A DNA stretch of 64,000 bases, from assembly GCA_964568585.1 (NCBI GenBank), contig CAZMQI010000005.1, positions 1 to 64,000 on the forward strand. Direction: 5' to 3'. Shown here piece after piece: positions 51,990 to 58,942 of this stretch (positions within the stretch are counted from its first letter, which is position 1; every line of letters begins with the position of its first letter). Below the pieces are notes generated by a model. It was given only the letters and a program-made list of their open reading frames with translations, was not told the origin of the DNA and searched no databases. A program made the position numbers and the translations under genes. Source of the DNA: RGZA01 sp964568585 (GTDB lineage: Bacteria; Pseudomonadota; Alphaproteobacteria; UBA9219; RGZA01).

Positions 51990-52017
51990 ATTCGTCAATC
52001 AAAGGCTTGATGGTTAC
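51990..52017 (-). promoter_or_regulatory. Probable SigF-type promoter of the msr operon
   Basis: On the minus strand GTAACC (52017-52012)-N17-CGAAT (51994-51990), 65 bases before the msrB start. The boxes match the three bufferin promoters; the spacer is one base longer. The -35 box lies inside codons 1-3 of the sigma gene. Confidence 0.6.
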
Positions 52018-52588
52018 AGGATCAGATAAATATAGCGCGTTCACAGAACTGCTCCGTAATGCCAATGGTGGCGATACGGCTAGCTATACTCGATTTTTAA
52101 CCGGCATTGCGCCCTTATTACGGCGCATGATTGCCGCGCGCATTCCCACGGCTGATGTCGAGGATGTTGTGCAGGAAGTGTTGATTTCAATACATAAGGC
52201 GCGCCATACCTATGACGGGGAACGCCCCATTATGCCATGGCTGGCATCCATTACCCATTTCCGCATGACCGATTATCTGCGTAAGCACTATGCCACCATG
52301 CGCCACCACACGACCGACATCGCCGAAGTGCAGGATATTCTGGCCGATATGAGTTTAAGTGTAACCGAAAGTACCGCTTCCTCCGAATCCATCGAAGCAT
52401 TGTTAAAAGATGTGCCAGAAAAGCAGAAGCGTATTTTAACCATGATGCATGTCGAAGGATTTACCGCGCGGCAAGTGGGACAAAAGCTGAATATGAATGA
52501 ATCCGCCGTGAAAGTTGCAGCACACCGAGCAATGAAGAAGATACGAGCCGAAAAAATCAAAAGCGAATTAAAAGCCGGAAAAGCATGA
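52010..52588 (+). CDS. sigF: ECF sigma factor, SigF-like
   Basis: 192 residues from ATG 52010. Region 2 is seen in 'TADVEDVVQEVLISIHKARHTYD' with 'RPIMPWLASITHFRMTDYLRKHY' (split for description), and region 4 in 'LPEKQKRIL'-like 'VPEKQKRILTMMHVEGFTARQVG' with 'SAVKVAAHRAMKKIR'. Its start codon overlaps the divergent msr promoter and its stop overlaps the nrsF start (ATGA). In Caulobacter, SigF with NrsF controls bufferin and sulfoxide-repair genes under metal stress; the same gene set surrounds it here. Confidence 0.88.
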   Translation: MVTGSDKYSAFTELLRNANGGDTASYTRFLTGIAPLLRRMIAARIPTADVEDVVQEVLISIHKARHTYDGERPIMPWLASITHFRMTDYLRKHYATMRHHTTDIAEVQDILADMSLSVTESTASSESIEALLKDVPEKQKRILTMMHVEGFTARQVGQKLNMNESAVKVAAHRAMKKIRAEKIKSELKAGKA

Positions 52589-53232
52589 CCAATACTAATG
52601 ACCTCATCACGCAATTAAGCGGGGAAGCAAAGCCCCAACAGCGCAGCATTAAGCCAGCTAGGCTTGCGCTGCGCTTACTTGCTGTGTTGCTGATCTATGC
52701 CATCGGCGCGCAGGCAATCAGCGGTCTGCGCCCTGACCTTATCAGCAAGCTGACCGATTTCTGGTATGAAGCCGAAATTGTAAGCCTGCTATTCCTTGTG
52801 CTGACCTCGGCGTTTGCCAGCATCATGGCCATGGCACCCGATGCTTATCAAAAGCCTGCGCTGCTCAAACTTCCTTACGTTGTGTTTGCTGTCATCGTCG
52901 TGCTGGTCGTCACACAATATGTCACGAACACGCATATCGATTATCCGATTATCGGCATTGAAACCAACGGCATTCAATGTGCGCTATGCCTTGCAGGACT
53001 TGCCATCATCCCGTCAGCGATTGTCTTTGCGGTTTTGAAAAAAGGTGCCAGCATTCGTCCGTTGCAAGCTGGCGCATTCGCAGTGTTCACTGCCACCGGT
53101 ATCGGGTGCCTTACCCTGCGCCTTGCCGAACAAACTGATAATATGATGCATCTGGCATTGTGGCATTATCTGCCCACACTGTGCTTTGCGATGCTGGGCG
53201 CAATCTTGGGTAAATTACTACTGAAGTGGTAA
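52585..53232 (+). CDS. nrsF: NrsF (DUF1109) membrane anti-sigma factor
   Basis: 215 residues with six membrane segments and no other domain, the DUF1109/NrsF layout. Cysteines lie in 'GIQCALCLAGL' (132, 135), 'GIGCLTLRL' (175) and 'LPTLCFAML' (200); in Caulobacter two conserved NrsF cysteines of this kind are needed for metal sensing. It should hold the sigma factor at the inner membrane until metal or oxidant exposure. Translationally coupled to sigF. Confidence 0.88.
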   Translation: MTNTNDLITQLSGEAKPQQRSIKPARLALRLLAVLLIYAIGAQAISGLRPDLISKLTDFWYEAEIVSLLFLVLTSAFASIMAMAPDAYQKPALLKLPYVVFAVIVVLVVTQYVTNTHIDYPIIGIETNGIQCALCLAGLAIIPSAIVFAVLKKGASIRPLQAGAFAVFTATGIGCLTLRLAEQTDNMMHLALWHYLPTLCFAMLGAILGKLLLKW

Positions 53233-53261
53233 AAAAATGGGAGAGGCTTTCGCCTCCCCCA
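53231..53261 (-). terminator. Terminator of bufA1, convergent with nrsF
   Basis: Read on the minus strand: a GGGGGAGGC/GCCTCTCCC hairpin (one mismatch, loop GAAA) followed by A-T7. It lies 20 bases after the bufA1 stop. Confidence 0.75.
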
Positions 53262-53281
53262 TCATCAATTCAAAAAACCTC

Positions 53282-53551
53282 TTATTCCTTGGTTCCATTA
53301 GCTAGCTTATCGCAAACGCCTTTTGGCAGATAAACCCATACATTCGGGTCTGCGTCTTTCTTGGCAGCGCCCGCGCAACCATTCTTGCCATCCTTGGATG
53401 CACAGTCGTTTTTGGAAGCTTTGGCAACGCCATAGCATTTCTCGCGGTCTGGTTTAGCAGCGCCCATTTCTTCAGCCCCGGCAAAACTAGGGGCAAGGCT
53501 TGCGCCCATTAAACCAGCAAGAACAGCAGCAGCGATAAGGGGGTTCTTCAT
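53282..53551 (-). CDS. bufA1: Bufferin precursor, DUF2282 type (BufA1)
   Basis: 89 residues from ATG 53551. A long Sec-type signal (about 1-24, ending SFAGA) is kept as leader. The core 'REKCYGVAKASKNDC', 'GCAGAAKKDADPNVWVYLPKGVC' (given in parts) has four cysteines in the DUF2282 pattern. In Caulobacter such peptides are modified by an MNIO enzyme to thiooxazole-bearing, copper-binding bufferins. It has its own SigF-type promoter and terminator and is divergent from the other precursor genes. Confidence 0.88.
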   Translation of the reverse strand: MKNPLIAAAVLAGLMGASLAPSFAGAEEMGAAKPDREKCYGVAKASKNDCASKDGKNGCAGAAKKDADPNVWVYLPKGVCDKLANGTKE

Positions 53552-53600
53552 ATATGACTCCATGGGGTTACAGGGGGTGGGTGGTGTGGTTGTAACGATG

Positions 53601-53627
53601 ATTCGCAGCATAATGCAGTTTGGTTAC
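53601..53627 (-). promoter_or_regulatory. SigF-type promoter of bufA1
   Basis: Minus strand GTAACC (53627-53622)-N16-CGAAT (53605-53601), about 50 bases before the ATG. Identical boxes and spacing to the bufA2a promoter. Confidence 0.78.
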
Positions 53628-53667
53628 ACATGAAAACTTTTAGCGATTTGCAGCTTGTTTCTTCTTT

Positions 53668-53694
53668 GTAACCACTTTTCAAATACCCCCGAAT
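53668..53694 (+). promoter_or_regulatory. SigF-type promoter of the second precursor gene
   Basis: GTAACC (53668-53673)-N16-CGAAT (53690-53694), about 78 bases before the ATG. Exact match to the bufA1 promoter boxes. Confidence 0.78.
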
Positions 53695-53771
53695 AGGGTC
53701 ATATAACCCCTTAAATGCCATGCTTTATAAAAATATGGCATATCTTTTAACTACGTTTCGGAGAACTCCTC

Positions 53772-54071
53772 ATGTCACTCGCTTCTAAAAAATTTGCTGT
53801 TGCGGCACTCGCTGGCGCAATGACCCTTATGACCACCGCTGCATTTGCTGGTGACGATTTCCCATCATTGTACCCACAAGGTTACAAAGGTAACGGCTCG
53901 TCATACTCCGCAGAAAAAGCTTCATGCAAAGGCGCAGGTGGTTGCAACGCAGCTTCATGCCAACAAGTTGTAAAGCCAAAGCACACCAAGAAACACAAGA
54001 AAGCAGCGCCAGCTGCAGCTCCTGCACCAGCAGCAGCAATGAAGCCAGCTGAAAAGCCAGCTAAGCACTAA
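53772..54071 (+). CDS. Bufferin-like precursor with a single short Cys cluster
   Basis: 99 residues. Signal-like leader 'KKFAVAALAGAMTLMTTAAFA', clearly paralogous to that of the next precursor ('NKLAVAALAGLLTMGF'). The core has only 'SCKGAGGCNAASC' (three Cys), then a Lys/His-rich stretch and a (A/P)-rich tail with 'KPAEKPAKH'. RBS GGAGA. It appears to be a reduced or divergent bufferin-2-like peptide. Its own SigF-type promoter and terminator show it is expressed apart from its neighbours. Confidence 0.7.
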   Translation: MSLASKKFAVAALAGAMTLMTTAAFAGDDFPSLYPQGYKGNGSSYSAEKASCKGAGGCNAASCQQVVKPKHTKKHKKAAPAAAPAPAAAMKPAEKPAKH

Positions 54072-54102
54072 GTATAAGCCTAACGGCTTATCACTGAATT
54101 GA

Positions 54103-54135
54103 AAGTGGGGGCAGCAATGCCTCCACTTTTTTTTG
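54103..54135 (+). terminator. Terminator after the second precursor gene
   Basis: AAGTGGGGGCA-GCAA-TGCCTCCACTT (11-bp stem, one G-T pair) followed by seven more T. It ends exactly where the next SigF-type promoter begins. Confidence 0.85.
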
Positions 54136-54162
54136 TAACTGAATGTGTGATGTTCGCGAATG
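54136..54162 (+). promoter_or_regulatory. SigF-type promoter of bufA2 and the bufBCD genes
   Basis: GTAACT (54136-54141)-N16-CGAAT (54158-54162), 61 bases before the ATG. One base differs from the other -35 boxes. Confidence 0.75.
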
Positions 54163-54222
54163 AAGGGGTATGCCGCGTGGATTGTCTTACGTGTGCATTC
54201 AATCAAACATGGAGAACATCTT

Positions 54223-54480
54223 ATGTCGTCACATTCAAACAAACTCGCCGTTGCTGCGCTTGCCGGTCTTTTAACCATGGGCTTTTCTGCTGCAACCACA
54301 CATGCACAGGCAAACACCGACAAGGCCGCGGCCAGTGATACCCAGATGGAAAAGCACGCCTGCAAGGGACAAAATTCCTGCAAAGGTAATGGCGGCTGCA
54401 AAACCGAAAAGAACGCATGCAAAGGCCATAATGAATGCAAGGGTCTTGGTGGCTGTGCAACCGATGGCAGCAAGAAGTAA
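54223..54480 (+). CDS. bufA2: Bufferin-2-type precursor with two CKGxNxCKGxGGC motifs
   Basis: 85 residues from ATG 54223 (GGAGA RBS). A signal-like leader (to about residue 27) is followed by two copies of A-C-K-G-x-N-x-C-K-G-x-G-G-C separated by 'KTEKN' (six Cys in all). This duplicated motif is the modification site type of bufferin-2 RiPPs. It is first in an operon with the fused MNIO enzyme and DoxX gene, separated from the enzyme by a hairpin that probably lets more precursor than enzyme be made. Confidence 0.85.
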   Translation: MSSHSNKLAVAALAGLLTMGFSAATTHAQANTDKAAASDTQMEKHACKGQNSCKGNGGCKTEKNACKGHNECKGLGGCATDGSKK

Positions 54481-54558
54481 GCACACCCCTTCATTATTAC
54501 TCACTGTGAGTTAGGTCACGGTAAAGCTAGTGAATACTGGGCCATAAAACTGGCCCAT

Positions 54559-54590
54559 AAACTGGGGGTGGCAACGCCCCCAGTTTTTTT
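54559..54590 (+). terminator. Hairpin between bufA2 and the fused bufBC gene (attenuator)
   Basis: AAACTGGGGG...CCCCCAGTTT with eight-base loop, followed by T-rich sequence. No promoter is seen between it and the next ATG at 54607, so partial read-through is likely. Confidence 0.7.
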
Positions 54591-54606
54591 ATAAATTGAA
54601 AACACA

Positions 54607-56310
54607 ATGACACATTCTATTGCACCAGTTCCTTTTCTCGGTTTTGGCCTTGGGCTTCGTATCCCGCATTACGCGCATATTCTGGAAACGCGCCCGCCGG
54701 TTGATTTTTTTGAAATCATCTCCGAGAATTTTATGGATACGGATGGCCGTCCAAAGCGTAATTTGGCCAAGTTCCGCGACCATTATCCCATCATCATGCA
54801 TGGCGTTGCGATGTCGATTGGCACGACGGATCCGCTCAATTCCGAATATATGCGTAAATTAAAAGCGCTGAAGGATGAAGTGAACCCCGCATGGATATCC
54901 GACCATTTATGCTGGACAGGGGTTGCCCATAAAAACTCCCATGATCTATTACCGGTTCCCTATACCGAAGAAGCACTCAAACACATCACGCAGCGCATCA
55001 AAGACGTGCAAGATTTTCTCGAATGCACCATCGCGCTTGAAAATCCATCCACCTATCTGGAATTCAAATCATCCGAAATGCCGGAAAGTGAGTTCATCGC
55101 ACGCATGGCACAGGATAGCGGGTGTCACTTATTGCTTGATGTGAATAACGTCTATGTCACCTGTTACAACCACCGCCTGGATGCCAAAGCCTATCTCGAC
55201 GCATTACCTTTGAACCATGTCGCGCAAATCCATCTATCGGGGCACAGCAATATGGGAACGCATATCATCGATACCCATGATGCTCATGTCGTGGACGATG
55301 TATGGGCGCTTTATAAATATGTAACGCACAAAGCTGGCCGTATCATGAACACCATGATTGAATGGGATGATAATATTCCTGAATTTGGTGTTGTGTTCGC
55401 CGAATTGGAAAAGGCCAAAGCCGCCGCCAAGGATGTCCACAACTTCGCCCCGCTACCTGATTTAGCGCAAACACACGCGCCATATCGCGCCAATATCGTG
55501 ACGGCATTAACAGATGCCCAGCTCACGATGCAAAATGCAATCCTGCGGGGCGAAGATGATGCAAACGAACCGGAAGCGTGGATAAAATCGAAGCAAAACT
55601 TTGCGCCCGCCGACCAATTGGCCGTCTACATCAACGGCTATCGCTACCGTTTATATAACGTGACCGCAGAAGATTATCCGGTGCTCAAGCACGCGCTTGG
55701 AAATGATGCGTTTGAAGATATGCTGGGTGATTGCGTGAATTCGGTTCATTCAAACCATTTCAACATTGCGCGCTATTCTTCCTTGGTTCCGAATTTTCTG
55801 GCCTTGCATGAAACCGCAACGCCCTTTGCGGTTGAAGTCGCGCAAATCGAAAGCGCGATTGCCCAATTGATGGATGCAACGGAAACCACCCCACTCACGC
55901 CAGATCATCTTGCAGGCATGACACCGGAAGCCGTGATGGAAAGCAAACTTATACCCCGCAAGGCATTACAGCTCTTCGCGCTCAGCTATCCTGTCAACGC
56001 GTATTACAATGCCGTAAAGGCAGAAGAAAACCCTGCACTTCCTCAACCACTGCCAAGCTTTCTGGCTGTATACCGTCATGATGACATCGTCTGGCGCATG
56101 GAGCTGGAGGAGAACGAATACCACTTACTGACCAACCTATTCAGCGGCATGACCGTTGGCGTGGCGCTGGAAAAAACGCAAGCAGACAGGGGGTTAAGCG
56201 ATGAAGCATTGCCATCACAATTATCTGTCTGGTTTTCAAGGTGGGTACGTAACGCTTTGCTCGCTGTGAACGAATACAACGGTATCAACCAAACGAAAGA
56301 TGCCGCATGA
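54607..56310 (+). CDS. bufBC: Fused bufferin-modifying protein: MNIO (DUF692, BufB) plus DUF2063 (BufC)
   Basis: 567 residues. Residues 1-285 are a DUF692 multinuclear non-heme iron oxidative enzyme. Its metal-ligand candidates are H65 (MHGVAMS), D99/H100 (ISDHLCW), E145 (ALENPS), D178/N180 (LLDVNNVY), H209/H213 (IHLSGHS) and E252 (MIEWDD). Residues about 290-400 match DUF2063 ('DQLAVYINGYRYRLYNV', 'FNIARYSSLVPNFLAL'), the partner that presents the peptide; about 400-567 is the usual BufC tail. Separate genes elsewhere, fused here. It should oxidise precursor cysteines to copper-binding heterocycles in the cytosol. Coupled to the DoxX gene. Confidence 0.9.
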   Translation: MTHSIAPVPFLGFGLGLRIPHYAHILETRPPVDFFEIISENFMDTDGRPKRNLAKFRDHYPIIMHGVAMSIGTTDPLNSEYMRKLKALKDEVNPAWISDHLCWTGVAHKNSHDLLPVPYTEEALKHITQRIKDVQDFLECTIALENPSTYLEFKSSEMPESEFIARMAQDSGCHLLLDVNNVYVTCYNHRLDAKAYLDALPLNHVAQIHLSGHSNMGTHIIDTHDAHVVDDVWALYKYVTHKAGRIMNTMIEWDDNIPEFGVVFAELEKAKAAAKDVHNFAPLPDLAQTHAPYRANIVTALTDAQLTMQNAILRGEDDANEPEAWIKSKQNFAPADQLAVYINGYRYRLYNVTAEDYPVLKHALGNDAFEDMLGDCVNSVHSNHFNIARYSSLVPNFLALHETATPFAVEVAQIESAIAQLMDATETTPLTPDHLAGMTPEAVMESKLIPRKALQLFALSYPVNAYYNAVKAEENPALPQPLPSFLAVYRHDDIVWRMELEENEYHLLTNLFSGMTVGVALEKTQADRGLSDEALPSQLSVWFSRWVRNALLAVNEYNGINQTKDAA

Positions 56311-56780
56311 ACCCGATAATCAATCTTTATACCACGCGCGTGTTACCAGCACTGAACAGCGTGTCATTCCTTCCGGTATTTGCCATGCGTGTGTGGATTG
56401 CCGACATCTTCTTCACATCCGGCCAGACCAAATTGCTGGATTGGCAAGGTACCGTCGCGCTGTTTGCTGATGAATATAAGGTTCCGGTTTTATCACCTGA
56501 ACTCGCAGCAATCCTTGGCACAGGAACCGAGCTGATTGCGCCTGTGTTATTGGTACTGGGTCTGGGAAGCCGTTTTGCAGCAGCCGCTTTATTGTTCATG
56601 ACCGGCATCATCGAATTCACCTATATGCATTTCGATGTACATGTCATCTGGACGCTGATGCTTACCCTCATCATCTTCCAGGGCCCCGGCAAATTGTCGC
56701 TTGATAGCCTCATCAGCAAAAAGGTCGCTGCGCCTGCTCAATATGGGCAAGGCCTTATTAATCCTAGATATAAATCTTAA
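56307..56780 (+). CDS. bufD: DoxX-family membrane protein of the bufferin operon (BufD-like)
   Basis: 157 residues with four membrane segments and the DoxX pattern ('RVWIADIFFTSGQTKLLDW', then 'LAAILGTGTELIAPVLLVLGLGSR'). Its ATG overlaps the bufBC stop (ATGA). DoxX genes are a regular last member of bufferin operons, but their function there is not known; a quinone- or thiol-redox role has been suggested for the family. Confidence 0.85.
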   Translation: MNPIINLYTTRVLPALNSVSFLPVFAMRVWIADIFFTSGQTKLLDWQGTVALFADEYKVPVLSPELAAILGTGTELIAPVLLVLGLGSRFAAAALLFMTGIIEFTYMHFDVHVIWTLMLTLIIFQGPGKLSLDSLISKKVAAPAQYGQGLINPRYKS

Positions 56781-56884
56781 TACTAACGTCGTTTTACTTT
56801 CGAAATTGATGTGGTTCTATATGGCTCGTAGCCCATTTGGCTGGGTTTTGCTTAAGCCCCGTTTTCTTTCGAAAGGTGTGTTTT

Positions 56885-57724
56885 ATGCCTCCATTTCTTC
56901 TGCGTATTATTTCAGCATTTTTGCTGGTTTTTCTTTTCGCACAATCTGCACAAGCAGCAGGCGTTCAATTCTTCCCGCCGCAAGGACCGTGTAACGCAGA
57001 AAATCCTATCCTTGCATGGAACGGAAACGGCACCACCTATTGCACGCATTTCCCAACCGCCGTATTACCGGATTGCGGCGATGGCGAATTCCTCACCAAG
57101 AAAAATGGAAATCTCGTTTGCGCGAAACTGACAACCGGCGCTGTATCATCATCCACACCAGCAACACCAACCGCGCCAACGACTACAACCACCACACCAA
57201 CCACTACGCCGACAACATCCACCACAACCCCGAAACCTGCATATAATTCGAATGGTACGCCAACTGGTGCCACGCCAAGCGTTGCAGCAACCAATGGCCC
57301 AACCACCATTCCAAATCCGGTTGTGCGTACGGGCAACAACGCATGCCCTGACATCACCGTACCAGTATGTGCATCGGATTCCGTGCTCGTGAATTACGGA
57401 CTTGATTACAATGGCTGCCAGACATCCCCGCAATGCAAATATATGGGCAGCACCGCAGCAGCAACGGCGGTAAAAGCCAGCTACGCCAATGGCGGATTAT
57501 CAAATAACAGCGTGGCCAGCAGCAATGGCTTTGGCTATTACAACCCCTATGCCAGCAGCAGCACTTATTCTACGCCGTATTATACAACACCGGCCTATGT
57601 CGATGAGTATGTGGATGAGTATTATGTTGAGCCAGCGCCAAGCTATGCCGAACCAGTTTATTACGAGCCCAGCTATTCCGAACCAAGCTATTCGGAACCA
57701 TCCTACGCTTATGATGATGAATAA
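56885..57724 (+). CDS. Secreted low-complexity protein with Thr/Pro linker and Tyr-rich tail
   Basis: 279 residues from ATG 56885 (GAAAGG RBS). Signal peptide (ending QAA). A short Cys-containing domain ('CGDGEFLTKKNGNLVC'), a Thr/Pro-rich linker (about residues 95-125), then 'ACPDITVPVCASDSVLV' and 'NGCQTSPQC', a Cys pattern like small extracellular domains. The C-terminus carries repeats of (Y/E)-P-S-Y-(S/A). It looks like a surface or matrix protein. It follows the bufferin operon after 104 bases with no SigF-type motif. Confidence 0.6.
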   Translation: MPPFLLRIISAFLLVFLFAQSAQAAGVQFFPPQGPCNAENPILAWNGNGTTYCTHFPTAVLPDCGDGEFLTKKNGNLVCAKLTTGAVSSSTPATPTAPTTTTTTPTTTPTTSTTTPKPAYNSNGTPTGATPSVAATNGPTTIPNPVVRTGNNACPDITVPVCASDSVLVNYGLDYNGCQTSPQCKYMGSTAAATAVKASYANGGLSNNSVASSNGFGYYNPYASSSTYSTPYYTTPAYVDEYVDEYYVEPAPSYAEPVYYEPSYSEPSYSEPSYAYDDE

Positions 57725-57734
57725 ACGGGATTAG

Positions 57735-57762
57735 TTCAGGCGTTATTTCAATAACGCCTGAA
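57735..57762 (+). terminator. Perfect hairpin between convergent genes
   Basis: TTCAGGCGTTATT-TC-AATAACGCCTGAA (13-bp stem), then TTTT on the plus strand. It terminates the 56885 gene and overlaps the last codons of the opposite gene. Confidence 0.8.
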
Positions 57763-58153
57763 TTTTCTTGAGACGTTCAGCCTGAACCGTCTGGCCAAGT
57801 GTTTTCGCCTTTTCTTTATCGCCTGCTTGTGCAGCCGGGATCATCTCCCCGTCACGGGTCGCAACAAACTCTGCCCAGATGGTTTTGAACTCCTGCAATT
57901 TTTCTTTGGTCGCGGCTGGGGTGGTTTCATCCGCAAGCAAGGTATCCGTACGCATATCTACTTCCTGTGTATTACCACTAATCTCGCTGAGCAAGGTGTT
58001 GCGTACATTTTCGTCATCGGTTGCAATGAAGCCCGCAACCTTCGCACGTGATGTCTGCACCAATTCAAGAATATCTGCGGTGCCTTCGGCCATCGCGGCG
58101 AATGGCGCAAGAATGAACATGGCAATCAATGAAAGTGTGAGCGAATATTTCAT
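57743..58153 (-). CDS. Small secreted helical protein
   Basis: 136 residues from ATG 58153 (AGGAAATGCC spacing). Signal peptide ending AAMA, then an all-helical mature domain without cysteines ('VQTSRAKVAGFIATDDENV', 'IWAEFVATRDGEMIPAAQAGDKEKA'). The pattern of four amphipathic helices resembles periplasmic four-helix sensor domains of chemoreceptors, but no membrane segment or signalling domain follows. A free periplasmic binding protein is possible. Confidence 0.55.
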   Translation of the reverse strand: MKYSLTLSLIAMFILAPFAAMAEGTADILELVQTSRAKVAGFIATDDENVRNTLLSEISGNTQEVDMRTDTLLADETTPAATKEKLQEFKTIWAEFVATRDGEMIPAAQAGDKEKAKTLGQTVQAERLKKIQALLK

Positions 58154-58421
58154 AGGCATTTCCTAAATGATGTGGGACAGGTCCGGATACTCTATCCTGC
58201 ACAGGTTAAAAAAGACTAAGCCGCACATTTCCCTGAAATATAAGGGATAAATCGGCGTTATTTGCACGGGGCCCCACCCGCCTTAACGCCAACATTCCTA
58301 CACGCTCTGCTGACTATATCCCGCAACGCATAATCCATATGCGCATTACAAATATATAGACAGCCTATGCCTAGGTATTTAGGTTTCATATACCTGCACT
58401 ACTACCGCCCGGAGGCTTCCA

Positions 58422-58934
58422 ATGCGTTTTCATCACCTATTATCCATGTTGGTTTTTGGTTTATGTGTATTCGCCTATCAACCAGCAAGCGCAGCTGAAA
58501 CACCCGCCGCCGATAATGCAGGCCCCACCATCAACATCAGCAAAATTACGTTTAAAAATATTCACCCGGACGTCAATGGCTATCAACTTGATTGTCAAAT
58601 TTCGACCTATGATTACAAAACGCTTGATAAAAACGAATGGGAAGCAATGTCATATGGCACCGTGGCAAGAGTGCACATGGAAGATAAGACCTTTTTTAGT
58701 GCCGATTCATCCCGCCGCAAATCAAGTGAGGTTGGCCCGCTTAAATTAGTTACAAAAATTGAAGGAATAGTCGGTAAAAAAATTACCAAAGATGACTTAC
58801 TAAAAGCGAAATCATGGTTTTGTTACGCATCTCACATCTCCAAAAGCAGCATTGGTGAATTCAAGAAAACCAACGGTAGTGTGGCCAGTGCCATCACGGC
58901 TGATAGCACTGCAATGCTTTCTGGTAAATTCTGA
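58422..58934 (+). CDS. Secreted hypothetical protein
   Basis: 170 residues with a signal peptide (ending ASA) and a GGAGG RBS. Two cysteines ('LDCQIS' and 'WFCYAS') probably form a disulfide; the rest is a mixed alpha/beta domain with 'VAVRVHMED'-like strands. It lies 8 bases before the repeat protein and the two form an operon. No family recognised. Confidence 0.55.
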   Translation: MRFHHLLSMLVFGLCVFAYQPASAAETPAADNAGPTINISKITFKNIHPDVNGYQLDCQISTYDYKTLDKNEWEAMSYGTVARVHMEDKTFFSADSSRRKSSEVGPLKLVTKIEGIVGKKITKDDLLKAKSWFCYASHISKSSIGEFKKTNGSVASAITADSTAMLSGKF

Positions 58935-58942
58935 TTTACCTG

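Noticed and set aside
52361..52388. A further GTAACC-N17-CGAAT inside the sigma gene
   Set aside because: It lies in conserved coding sequence far from any start and has the less favoured spacer; treated as chance.
57037..57357. Val/Gly-rich antisense frame
   Set aside because: Mirror of the Thr/Pro linker codons (ACC/ACA) of the secreted protein on the plus strand.
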